A program made the position numbers and the translations under genes. DNA of 17,026 nucleotides, from contig NBLS01000039.1 of the NCBI GenBank assembly GCA_002084385.1, forward strand, positions 1 through 17,026, read 5' to 3'. This stretch comes from Desulfobacteraceae bacterium 4572_19 (GTDB lineage Bacteria; Desulfobacterota; Desulfobacteria; Desulfobacterales; NBLS01). Below are positions 8,049-15,046 of this stretch, one piece after another (positions within the stretch are counted from its first letter, which is position 1; each line of letters opens with the position of its first letter). The notes under the pieces are model-generated. The model saw only the letters and a list, made by a program, of their open reading frames with translations, was not told the origin of the DNA and searched no databases.

Positions 8049-8318
8049 TTATCTAATATATAGTGGAATATTTGTTATCATTTTTGCGGTAAAAGATGTT
8101 ATTTTTTCCAGCATCCAGGGAGCAAAAAACAGTAATCCAAGAAAAACAGCAATTATTTTGGGAACAAACGAAAGAGTCATTTCCTGAATAGAAGTAACAG
8201 CCTGAAAAACACTTACCGCCAGCCCGACAATAAGTCCTAATCCTAACATGGGCATGGAAAGAATAATTGTCATCATAATAGCTTCTTTTGCTAAACTTAT
8301 CACAAATTCAGGAGTCAT
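8049..8318 (-). CDS. fliQ: Flagellar export gate protein FliQ
   Basis: FliQ is a small two-helix membrane protein of the FliPQR export gate. Its 89 aa match the usual length. It begins MTPEFVISLAKEAI and has two hydrophobic helical segments (about residues 12-37 and 51-74) separated by the conserved QAVTSIQEMTLSFVPK segment. An AGGTG sequence lies about 9 bases before the ATG. It starts 17 bases after the fliP stop, and its stop directly abuts the fliR ATG. It appears complete. Confidence 0.96.
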   Translation of the reverse strand: MTPEFVISLAKEAIMMTIILSMPMLGLGLIVGLAVSVFQAVTSIQEMTLSFVPKIIAVFLGLLFFAPWMLEKITSFTAKMITNIPLYIR

Positions 8319-8335
8319 TTTTTACGCACCTGTCC

Positions 8336-9112
8336 CTACATACCAAAACTTTTTAACATGGAACCTACAATAATATTCCACCCGTCAACAAGAACAAAAA
8401 GCATCAGTTTAAAAGGAAGAGAAATCATAACCGGTGGAAGCATCATCATGCCCATCGCAAGAAGAACACTTGCAACCACCATATCAATAACAAGAAATGG
8501 AATATAAATAACAAAACCAATTATAAAAGCAGTTTTAAGCTCACTTATTACAAATGCTGGAATTAACACCAGCAACGATACATCTTCCCGACTTTGGGGT
8601 CGTTGCATTTTTGCACCTTTTACAAAAAGGGCAAGATCTGTTTCCCTTGTATTTAACAGCATAAATTTTCTAACAGGAACCTGAGCTATCTCAAATGCCT
8701 CTTTATATGATATTTCATTTTCAAGATAGGGATTAAGAGCCTCCTTATAAATATCTTGCCAAACCGGTTTCATAATAAAAAACGTAATAAAAAGTGCCAG
8801 CCCGACTACTACCTGATTTGGAGGACTTGATTGCACACCCAACGCTTGCCTGAGAAAATGAAAAACAACTACAAGCCTTGTAAAAGGAGTCATTAGAATT
8901 AAAATTGCAGGAGCCAGTGACAAAATAGTAAGAAGAGCTATTATTTCAAGAACTACCGACACCTCTTCCGGACCTTCTGCCTCGGTAATACCAAATGTTA
9001 ACGAAGGAATTGGAAAATCGACTGCATTAGCAACAACAGGAATACCTGTTAAAATAATAAATAATACAAAAGCAGGGAAAAAAAATAGTTTTTTATTACC
9101 TGAACTTCTCAT
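8336..9112 (-). CDS. fliP: Flagellar export gate protein FliP
   Basis: FliP is the main pore-forming subunit of the flagellar export gate. The 258-aa protein has a typical N-terminal signal peptide (residues 1 to about 30, KK then a hydrophobic run ending VVANA). It then has four hydrophobic segments with family-typical sequences: TPFTRLVVVFHFLRQALG (about 76-93), LIPAFVISELKTAFIIGF (about 183-200) and MGMMMLPPVMISLPFKLMLF (about 220-239). It appears complete. The ATG sits at the end of a run of degenerate repeats that follows fliO, and its ribosome binding site is poor. Those repeats may have displaced or altered the original translation signal. Confidence 0.97.
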   Translation of the reverse strand: MRSSGNKKLFFFPAFVLFIILTGIPVVANAVDFPIPSLTFGITEAEGPEEVSVVLEIIALLTILSLAPAILILMTPFTRLVVVFHFLRQALGVQSSPPNQVVVGLALFITFFIMKPVWQDIYKEALNPYLENEISYKEAFEIAQVPVRKFMLLNTRETDLALFVKGAKMQRPQSREDVSLLVLIPAFVISELKTAFIIGFVIYIPFLVIDMVVASVLLAMGMMMLPPVMISLPFKLMLFVLVDGWNIIVGSMLKSFGM

Positions 9113-9240
9113 TTTTTATCAGCTTTCTTCATAGTTTTTATCAACTTTTTTTTCACAGTTTTATCAGCTCTCTTTCACGATTTACCCAGCTTCTTTTACT
9201 GTTTTATCAACTTCTTGTACATTTTTTTTTAACATAAAAG
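9113..9240 (-). repeat. Degenerate 21-23 bp repeats across the fliO 3' end and fliO-fliP gap
   Basis: On the minus strand about five imperfect copies of a unit like GTTGATAAAACTGTGAAAAAA run from the last codons of fliO to the fliP start. The copy inside fliO encodes VDKTVKE. Downstream copies would encode similar Lys-rich heptads such as ADKTVKK and VDK, but single-base gains and losses put them in different frames, with stops. The simplest reading is a repeated Lys-rich FliO tail now cut short by a frameshift, leaving the remaining units non-coding. Confidence 0.6.
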
Positions 9241-9556
9241 AAAAAATACCCTTTTCCTTATTTAAAACATCATCTCCAACATCAATATCTTTATCAAATT
9301 CAGTTAAAAAATTTATGTTATTTGCTGTTATTCCAAGAAGTATTTTTTTTCCCAAAACGTCTATCAGCGCCACTTTCTCTTTAGCTCCAAAATGAATTGA
9401 AGAAAGAACCTTAATGCTCGTTTGCCCTCTTTTTCCACCACCGGCCAATGAAAATCGCTTAATAATATACACCATTAGTAAAAGAATGCCAATAACCACA
9501 CAAAGCATACCTGCACTTTTAAGTAGCATATTCCAAACTTCAGGAATTGGTGTCAC
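9182..9556 (-). CDS. fliO: Flagellar export accessory protein FliO
   Basis: FliO is a small membrane protein that helps assemble the FliP ring. The 124-aa product has one membrane segment (about residues 14-33, followed by KRFS). After it comes the typical small cytoplasmic domain with IKVLSSIHFGAKEKVALIDVLGKKILLGIT (split around residues 48-77), matching the FliO pattern of a conserved 'KEKV-L--V-GK-LLLG' core. The GTG start at 9556 overlaps the fliN stop by four bases (GTGA), so the two are translationally coupled and the GTG is well supported. The C-terminus (VDKTVKEAG) ends inside a set of degenerate repeats that continue past the stop. The protein may therefore have been longer and lost part of a Lys-rich tail by frameshift. 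Confidence 0.9.
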   Translation of the reverse strand: MTPIPEVWNMLLKSAGMLCVVIGILLLMVYIIKRFSLAGGGKRGQTSIKVLSSIHFGAKEKVALIDVLGKKILLGITANNINFLTEFDKDIDVGDDVLNKEKGIFSFMLKKNVQEVDKTVKEAG

Positions 9557-9752
9557 CCAAGACTCCTTACCCGCTCCATAGGGGTTATTATATCGGTTAG
9601 ACGAACACCAAATTTTTCGTTAACAACCACAACTTCACCACGAGCTATACTGAAAGTTCAAGGGGAATATCCAAAATAAAATCAAGATCACGTCCTTCAA
9701 TTTCATTATCAGGACCTTCATCTTCATCTTCAATTTTTTCATTCTCTGCCAT
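9553..9752 (-). pseudogene. fliN: Broken fliN: central part deleted, frameshift at the join
   Basis: FliN with FliM forms the lower C-ring that switches motor direction and receives export complexes. The ATG (9752-9750) lies 2 bases after the fliM stop. The first frame gives 35 residues, an acidic N-terminus then LDFILDIPLELSV, the conserved opening of the FliN SpoA domain, and stops at 9647-9645. From about 9648 another frame encodes IARGEVVVVNEKFGVRLTDI and then ITPMERVRSLG, the conserved FliN C-terminus, ending at 9555-9553. Other FliN proteins have about 39 residues between these parts, including the usual LGRT---I and GEPL--LVNG segments. The locus is 200 bp, so a simple loss would be about 118 bp and not a multiple of three. 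The C-terminal part overlaps the fliO start by four bases, as an intact gene would. Real deletion and assembly collapse cannot be told apart here. Confidence 0.88.
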
Positions 9753-9754
9753 AA

Positions 9755-10735
9755 TTATCTCATTTTCTTTCTACTCATTACTTGAAAGGCCTGAAACCCA
9801 CGTTGCAAACCGGCAACCCCTTTAAGTTTTGGTAAACCTTCTATATTTGCTGTCAAATGTTCTACAGCATCCTGATCAAGCTGTATTACATCCCCGGGTT
9901 TAAGCATAATTAAACGTTCACCTACTATCTCGGTTGAACCTAATTGAACATTAAAATTCACCGTTGATTCCAAGATTATCTCTTTTAACCGATCTTGCCA
10001 AACCATATCCACAGATTCCTGCTCTGCTTGAAATCCTGCAGATAATTTACTCCTTAAAGGCTCTATCATAGCATAGGGAATACAAACAATCAATGTACCT
10101 GCTGATTGTTCGAGTTCAATTTCAAATCTTGTTACAATAACAAGATCGGTAGGATTTACAATTGCTGCAAATTGTGGATTTACTTCAGATCGGATAAGAG
10201 ATATTGTAATCTGCTCCACAGGAAGCCATGCAGTCATAAGATTTTTAAGGCAAGCTCTAACAACCTTGTTAATCATCACCTCTTCAATTGTTGTAAATTC
10301 TCTACCCTCTACCCTCGCATTACTTGAGCCATCACCACCGAAAAATGTATCAATCAAGTTAAAAACCAACTGACTTTCCAATACTAATAACCCGTGTCCC
10401 CTTAAAGGCTCCATGCGAAATACATGCAAACTGGTAGGAACAGGCAGGCTACGGCCAAACTCGGAAAATTTTAATGTATCCAAAGGTTCCGCACTAATAT
10501 CCACATTAGTATTTAAAAGTCCGGTCATACTGGCACGAACTTCCCTTGAAAACCTTTCGTTTATTACATCCAAGGTGGGCATACGTCCACGAATTACGCG
10601 GTCCTGACTCGTAAAGTCATACCCATCCACACCATCCGGATCAGGACTGTCAAGATCTGTTTCACTCTCAACATCACCATCACCTAATCCCGAAAGCAGA
10701 CTGTCCACTTCATCTTGTGATAGAATTTCACTCAT
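9755..10735 (-). CDS. fliM: Flagellar motor switch protein FliM
   Basis: FliM is the middle C-ring protein that binds phosphorylated CheY and FliG. The 326-aa product is complete. It has the CheY-binding LSQDEVDSLL at residues 5-14, an acidic linker (about 17-45), and the middle CheC-like domain with the FliG-contacting FFGGDG at 131-136. A C-terminal SpoA domain at about 245-315 interacts with FliN (LGSTEI and LKPGDVIQLD visible). Its ATG overlaps the fliL stop (ATGA), so it is probably coupled to fliL. The next gene, fliN, is broken, so the natural partner of its C-terminal domain would have to come from elsewhere. The same N-terminal motif occurs three times in the acidic protein at the left edge. 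Confidence 0.97.
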   Translation of the reverse strand: MSEILSQDEVDSLLSGLGDGDVESETDLDSPDPDGVDGYDFTSQDRVIRGRMPTLDVINERFSREVRASMTGLLNTNVDISAEPLDTLKFSEFGRSLPVPTSLHVFRMEPLRGHGLLVLESQLVFNLIDTFFGGDGSSNARVEGREFTTIEEVMINKVVRACLKNLMTAWLPVEQITISLIRSEVNPQFAAIVNPTDLVIVTRFEIELEQSAGTLIVCIPYAMIEPLRSKLSAGFQAEQESVDMVWQDRLKEIILESTVNFNVQLGSTEIVGERLIMLKPGDVIQLDQDAVEHLTANIEGLPKLKGVAGLQRGFQAFQVMSRKKMR

Positions 10736-11346
10736 AATTTATACGTTCTTACAATAAATTCAATAAAATAAATATTTCTTACACTCTTATTTTTCAACAT
10801 TTGATTAACAACTTCAATCAGTTCATACTTCAATGCCGTCCTACCTTCAACATTTAATATTTCATAAGATGTTTTACTTTGAAAAAAAACTGTCAACATC
10901 TCATGGAGTCTTGGCCCGTTTTCAACAAGCTCTTCCCATGTTTTTTCACCCTCGAACTCAATATCCAAACGAGCGGATAGCACCCTATTAAAGGCCGTAT
11001 CCATAAGTCTTACGTCTTCAAAATAATCCATTGGAAAAATATTTTCAAAAGCAGGTACAAGTTCAAGCATATCATCTGGTGCTTCCACATCTATTTCCTG
11101 AACAGGTACAAACTCTTCCTCTTTTGACGACTCCCCTGAAAATAGATACAACCCCAAAAACAGAAGAGATAAAAGGATAATAAAACTTGCACCGCCTATA
11201 ATTACCCATTTTAAAGGAATCTTTTTTAAAAAAGCCAGCTTATCTCCAAGCTTGCCCTTCCCCTCCTGATTTTCTTCGGCCTGATTTTCTTCAGACTGAT
11301 TTTTTTCAGACTGGCCGTCAAGATCAAGTGCACCTGATCTAACCAC
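10732..11346 (-). CDS. fliL: Flagellar basal-body-associated protein FliL
   Basis: FliL is a single-pass inner-membrane protein with a periplasmic domain that surrounds and supports the stator units. The 204-aa product has a hydrophilic cytoplasmic N-terminus, a membrane segment (about residues 47-69) and a periplasmic domain. The ending VRNIYFIEFIVRTYKL matches the FliL C-terminal pattern 'V--VYF--FV-Q', and SKTSYEILNVEGRTALKYEL (about 157-176) matches the preceding conserved helix. The N-terminus carries a short repeat of SE(K/E)NQ/AEENQ units (residues 13-27), absent from most FliL proteins. The GTG start at 11346 is well supported by AAAGGAGA 8 bases upstream. It overlaps fliM by 4 bases. 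A toxin-antitoxin pair lies directly upstream; no stator gene is seen nearby. Confidence 0.88.
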   Translation of the reverse strand: MVRSGALDLDGQSEKNQSEENQAEENQEGKGKLGDKLAFLKKIPLKWVIIGGASFIILLSLLFLGLYLFSGESSKEEEFVPVQEIDVEAPDDMLELVPAFENIFPMDYFEDVRLMDTAFNRVLSARLDIEFEGEKTWEELVENGPRLHEMLTVFFQSKTSYEILNVEGRTALKYELIEVVNQMLKNKSVRNIYFIEFIVRTYKL

Positions 11347-11446
11347 TACAAATCTCCTTTACAAACTAAGGGGTTCACTCAAAATAGTATGCCTTCTTGT
11401 TGTTGTTTGCAATATCAGCATAGCCTACAAAAAATAAAGAGTACTA

Positions 11447-11752
11447 TTAACTTATTTCATCAATAAGTTGTTGTTTTATTTTATCAGGATTTTGTCTGCA
11501 ATCAAGAACTCTCCAGATTTCTATATTTCCATCTTTGTTTACTTTGTAATAAATTGCATATGGAAATCGACTCGACAGCATTCTATGATAATCAAAATAT
11601 ATAGGATGAATTCCTCCATAAAAGATCAATGAATCAATATCTGAAAATAGTGTACTAAAAAAATACTCACCTAAATTTTCAGCTTGACTTTCATAAAACA
11701 ACCTACCTCTTTTCAGGTCATTATAGGCTGATGTTAATATACGAATTTTCAT
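11447..11752 (-). CDS. ParE/RelE-family toxin
   Basis: This 101-aa protein resembles RelE/ParE-superfamily toxins. It opens with a beta strand then a helix (IRILTSAYNDLKRGRLFYES). It then has the segment F---LFSDIDSLIFYGGIHP, and R-----FPYAIYYKVNKDGNIEIWRVLDCRQNPDKI near the end, where 'FPY-I-Y-----I-I--V-----DP' is a recurring pattern in the family. Its ATG overlaps the antitoxin stop by 4 bases (ATGA), the usual tight pairing. ParE-like members poison gyrase and RelE-like members cut mRNA; the sequence does not tell me which applies. It sits inside the flagellar gene run, in the same direction. It appears complete and probably functional. Confidence 0.83.
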   Translation of the reverse strand: MKIRILTSAYNDLKRGRLFYESQAENLGEYFFSTLFSDIDSLIFYGGIHPIYFDYHRMLSSRFPYAIYYKVNKDGNIEIWRVLDCRQNPDKIKQQLIDEIS

Positions 11753-11967
11753 TTAAATTCATTTCTCAAGAATTGTTTGGCATCACTCCAATCAATGATT
11801 TTTTCTTTACCTACAGCCATTCTCTTTTCTGTTTCAGCTAATGCATCCTTATGCCAATTAGGTGATTTATATTTTTTTTCTTCTAATGTCAAGTCTTCCC
11901 AAAGAAACTCCATAACTTTTATTTTTTCCATTTTTGGAAGTTCATGAATACTCTGTAATAAATTCAT
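11749..11967 (-). CDS. Antitoxin, addiction-module component type
   Basis: This small protein precedes the toxin and overlaps it by 4 bases. I start it at the ATG at 11967 (72 aa): GTGAGGAT lies about 6 bases upstream as a ribosome binding site. A GTG at 11979 would add four residues and lacks a good site. The pattern LLQSIHELPKMEKIKVMEFLWEDL at the N-terminus (a helix followed by LWEDL), then SP-WHKDAL-E-EKRMA-GKE--DWSDAK near the C-terminus, matches the short antitoxins annotated as addiction-module components (TIGR02574-like). These typically pair with a RelE/ParE toxin. It probably neutralises the toxin by direct binding and represses its own promoter; both points are inferred from the family. 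Confidence 0.8.
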   Translation of the reverse strand: MNLLQSIHELPKMEKIKVMEFLWEDLTLEEKKYKSPNWHKDALAETEKRMAVGKEKIIDWSDAKQFLRNEFK

Positions 11968-12081
11968 TATTATCCTCACTCATACAGCTCTTTGTTGATT
12001 TCCATCATGTATTTATTTCACAATTTCTTAATATTTTTGATAAAATTCATGTCCCAATAATTTCATTTACATGAATAACTA

Positions 12082-12098
12082 TAACAGTTACACTGTTA
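12082..12098. promoter_or_regulatory. Possible operator dyad upstream of the toxin-antitoxin pair
   Basis: TAACAGT and ACTGTTA form a perfect 7-bp dyad around a 3-base centre. On the minus strand it overlaps an extended -10-like TGTTATAGT (12078-12085), with only a weak -35. It lies about 115 bp upstream of the antitoxin ATG. An operator overlapping a promoter would fit the self-repression usual for such pairs, but no experiment or alignment supports it here. Confidence 0.35.
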
Positions 12099-12156
12099 CC
12101 ATTTGTATTTTAAAAAATCAATATATATATGAGAATAAGAATAAAAATGAAAATGT

Positions 12157-12199
12157 TATCTTCAGGGTACCTACGGTTTAACGTGGCAACCTGAAGATA
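12157..12199. terminator. Long hairpin after flgE, possible terminator
   Basis: A perfect 10-bp stem (TATCTTCAGG at 12157-12166 with CCTGAAGATA at 12190-12199) encloses a second stem of 5 bp (CC plus ACG against CGT plus GG, with one bulged T). On the minus strand it is followed by a T-rich but interrupted tract. It could end the flgE transcript or be a small structured RNA or mobile-element remnant. Confidence 0.4.
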
Positions 12200-12300
12200 G
12201 TTGTATTGGTATTATAATTTTAGCTTTACATAAACTGCAACGCCCACCACCCTGTCCTATGCAAAGTATTGTTCTAATATTGATTAGAAACTCAATATCC

Positions 12301-15027
12301 CTATCGTTTCATCTGAATTACAGTATCCAACATACCATCTACTGTAGTAACAATTTTGGAGTTCGCCTGAAACCCTCTCTGGGTTGTAATCATCTTTACA
12401 AACTCTTCTGCCACATCCACATTTGACATCTCCAAGGAATTTGGAGAAATATTACCAAGACCATTCTGACCGGGTTTATTGGTGATAGCCAAACCACTAT
12501 CTCTTGTTGCCTGAAAAAGATTTCCCCCCTCTTTTCTAAGCCCCTGATTATTTAAAAATTTTGCAAGAGCTACCCTGTACAGCGGTATTAATTGTCCGTT
12601 GGAATACAACCCTGTCATAACTCCATCACCTGACACCTCAATCCCCTGAAGATCACCTGCTCCATAACCATTAGCAGTTTGATAAACAGTGCTCGATGCT
12701 CGGGCATACTGGGTAGAAGATAAAGAAGCATTGACAAACTGGCCTGTTCCATCATTCTTGGCACCATTGTTATATTCTATATTCATAACTGATGCACCGT
12801 CATCGGCACCGAGAAAATCTGCCGTAAAATCATAATAACCATTTTTAGTTGTTTTCTGATCTGTCCATGCAACAGTGCCCTCAAGAGCAAACGAAATTTT
12901 ACTATTAGCTACCCCCGGCCCTGAAGAAATAGGTTCTATAAAATCAAAACTAATATCATCAATATTAGGGTCCTTCTCATCATTAGGATTAAGATCTATT
13001 CTTACTTTATCTTTATCGCCCACAAGTTTAGCTTCGGCATATACATCAGGTTTTGTATAAAAATCAAAACCGCCATCAGCTGTAAGAGCAGGATTAATAG
13101 TATAAGTAATTCTGGTGGTAACACCGGTTGTTGCATTCGTTAAAGGTATGGTAACAGTACCACCGTTACCAGTAATTGCTGGGGGAGGAGCTTGTTCATA
13201 AGGACTGCCGGGACCATAAGGATCAGTAAAAGGATTAGCAGGGTTAGGAACTAAAGGGATTCTCCATGTAGTAGTAGCATTATCCCATTCAAGACGAAAA
13301 GCATCAATTTCCGATGTATCAACAAGTGCCAAATAATTTGAAATTTCAATATCTGTAATACTATCTTTATCTGTTACCGCACCAGTATAATTTCCGGTTA
13401 ATATTTTATCTGATCCCTTTCCAACAGGCTTCACTTCCTCTTCTGTTGAAAAATCAAATTCACCAAGTCCCGCAGGAATTACACCAGTATTAGTAGCCAA
13501 TGGATTTGTAAATGTATAAACAATATCTGTGGTAAGACCTGTAACAGCATTCGTTAAGGATATGGTTACACCATTTTCATCACCAACTATTGCCGGAGGA
13601 GGAGCTTCTTCATAGGGACTGCCAACAGCATAAGGACTATTAGCACCCCACGCCCATGTTCCAGGTGCTACCCCCTGTCCATTATACTGAAGATCAAACG
13701 GACCTCCATCTGCAAGAGCATCCATATTTGTAACTTCAAATACTACATTTGTAGATTCCACAGCGGGAGCTGTTGTAGAGTTACCAAAATTTGACATGGT
13801 ATGGACATCGCCCCATGACCAAAAAGGAACTTTAGCAGATGCATTCCATACAACATCAACTGCATCAGCATCTTCCGTAATTGCTTCCGGATGATTAATT
13901 TGCATAGTTGTATTATCATCTGAAGTATCCCCAAGATACACTACTTGAGTTACATCCTGTTTATTAATACCATCAGGATGAACCAAATCAAATGTGATTA
14001 TATCATTTACTTGAACGGGAACATCAAATTTAATTTCAAGATCAATAACTTTAGCCGCATCATTATCAAAATTTATTTTAACACCATTCTCATCTCCGGT
14101 TAACAGAGCATTATCATATGGAGGTGCAAGTTTATTAAAAGGATTATTAAACTGCCAGAAATTAACACCCGTTGTAGCATTAGTAACATACTGCAAACTC
14201 ATTTCATTATAATCTACAGTAAAAACATCGTAATTTTTAATTGTAAAATTAACTTTATCTGGTTTTATGGATCCTGTTGTATCCACACTGCTAATTCTTC
14301 CTGAAAACTCCTCCATGGTTATATCAGCTATGGCACCACTTGATCCTGTCTCTTTTTTATCATAATAAATTGTAAGGTCATGGGTACTTCCAAGAGAATC
14401 ATAAACCTTTACAACAGTTTGATATTGATAACTGTTTACACCTATAGGAGGTTCCGGCGGTATTACTGTACCATCCCACGCATTTGCCAATACTTCAACC
14501 TTGCTTTCAGCATCAGAATCAAGGTTTGTAATAACTGAAATTTCATCTGTAACTTGTGGAGCAGAAGTAAAAGAGGATAAAATAATATCCTTAACAGAAC
14601 CCAAATCATCTCCTGATTCAGGATCTAATGACCACCCCTGGAGAATATGTCCGGTTGGATTAACCAATTTACCGTCTTTATCAAAATTAAAATTTCCGGC
14701 TCTTGTATAATAATCTCTTTCTGTACCCTCTTGACGCACAATAAAAAAACCATCGCCACCTATGGAGAGGTCAGTGCTGTTACCGGTGGTCTCAAAAGAT
14801 CCCTGTTGAAATCTTGAATCAACACTTCCAAGAGCCATACCACGACCCATTTGACCTGTTCCGGCCTGGGTGGCAACATTTTGACTTAGTAAATCGGCAA
14901 ATGTATATCTTCCACCTTTATAACCGACCGTGTTTACATTAGCAATATTATCACCTATAACCTGCATGGCATTACCCATATTGGTTAAACCGCTGGTTCC
15001 TGTATATAATGAGCTTGTTAATGACAT
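12301..15027 (-). CDS. flgE: Flagellar hook protein FlgE, unusually large, with internal repeats
   Basis: FlgE polymerises into the hook. The N-terminus (MSLTSSLYTGTSGLTNMGNA, then NIANVNTVGYK) and the C-terminus (SNVDVAEEFVKMITTQRGFQANSK) are the conserved coiled-coil ends of the FlgE family. GGDGFFIV at residues 90-97 belongs to the inner hook domain. At 908 aa it is about twice the size of the 400-aa enteric protein; large hook proteins are known in some Desulfobacterota. The extra length lies in the exposed middle. A module containing PY--GSPYE-APPPAI-G followed by GVTI-LTNA-TG is found at about residues 464-508 and 603-646, with a more diverged copy at about 269-326. AAGGAGGAAG lies just before the ATG. 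It follows flgD by 19 bases, as in many hook operons. Confidence 0.95.
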   Translation of the reverse strand: MSLTSSLYTGTSGLTNMGNAMQVIGDNIANVNTVGYKGGRYTFADLLSQNVATQAGTGQMGRGMALGSVDSRFQQGSFETTGNSTDLSIGGDGFFIVRQEGTERDYYTRAGNFNFDKDGKLVNPTGHILQGWSLDPESGDDLGSVKDIILSSFTSAPQVTDEISVITNLDSDAESKVEVLANAWDGTVIPPEPPIGVNSYQYQTVVKVYDSLGSTHDLTIYYDKKETGSSGAIADITMEEFSGRISSVDTTGSIKPDKVNFTIKNYDVFTVDYNEMSLQYVTNATTGVNFWQFNNPFNKLAPPYDNALLTGDENGVKINFDNDAAKVIDLEIKFDVPVQVNDIITFDLVHPDGINKQDVTQVVYLGDTSDDNTTMQINHPEAITEDADAVDVVWNASAKVPFWSWGDVHTMSNFGNSTTAPAVESTNVVFEVTNMDALADGGPFDLQYNGQGVAPGTWAWGANSPYAVGSPYEEAPPPAIVGDENGVTISLTNAVTGLTTDIVYTFTNPLATNTGVIPAGLGEFDFSTEEEVKPVGKGSDKILTGNYTGAVTDKDSITDIEISNYLALVDTSEIDAFRLEWDNATTTWRIPLVPNPANPFTDPYGPGSPYEQAPPPAITGNGGTVTIPLTNATTGVTTRITYTINPALTADGGFDFYTKPDVYAEAKLVGDKDKVRIDLNPNDEKDPNIDDISFDFIEPISSGPGVANSKISFALEGTVAWTDQKTTKNGYYDFTADFLGADDGASVMNIEYNNGAKNDGTGQFVNASLSSTQYARASSTVYQTANGYGAGDLQGIEVSGDGVMTGLYSNGQLIPLYRVALAKFLNNQGLRKEGGNLFQATRDSGLAITNKPGQNGLGNISPNSLEMSNVDVAEEFVKMITTQRGFQANSKIVTTVDGMLDTVIQMKR
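13090..14223 (-). repeat. Repeated module in the middle of flgE
   Basis: Two clearly related stretches (about 13090-13221 and 13504-13638) encode the SPYE-APPPAI module. A more distant third (about 14050-14223) encodes a similar order of elements: TNATTG, then NP, then PPYD, then GDENGV. The two closer copies can also be aligned at the DNA level, which suggests a fairly recent duplication. Confidence 0.65.
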
Positions 15028-15046
15028 AACCTTCCTCCTTAATTTA

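Larger units (their letters stand above)
11968..12300. other. 333-bp gene-free spacer between flgE and the antitoxin, rich in inverted repeats
   Basis: No convincing gene is present. Features in minus-strand order are: two overlapping, mutually exclusive AT-rich hairpins just after the flgE stop (12272-12289 and 12277-12298); a short GC-richer patch (about 12237-12262); a long hairpin (12157-12199); a 7-bp perfect dyad (12082-12098); and an 8-bp perfect inverted repeat with a 16-base spacer (12045-12052 with 12069-12076). The spacer probably separates the flgE transcript from the toxin-antitoxin unit. Confidence 0.7.

Noticed and set aside
9645..9752. 35-residue open frame as an intact small gene
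   Set aside because: Its end matches the start of the FliN SpoA domain and the rest of FliN follows in another frame, so it is the front part of a broken fliN.
12205..12270. Minus-strand peptide with GQGGGRC and Cys residues after flgE, as a possible gene remnant
   Set aside because: The frame is very short, has no start or ribosome binding site, and matches no family I recognise.
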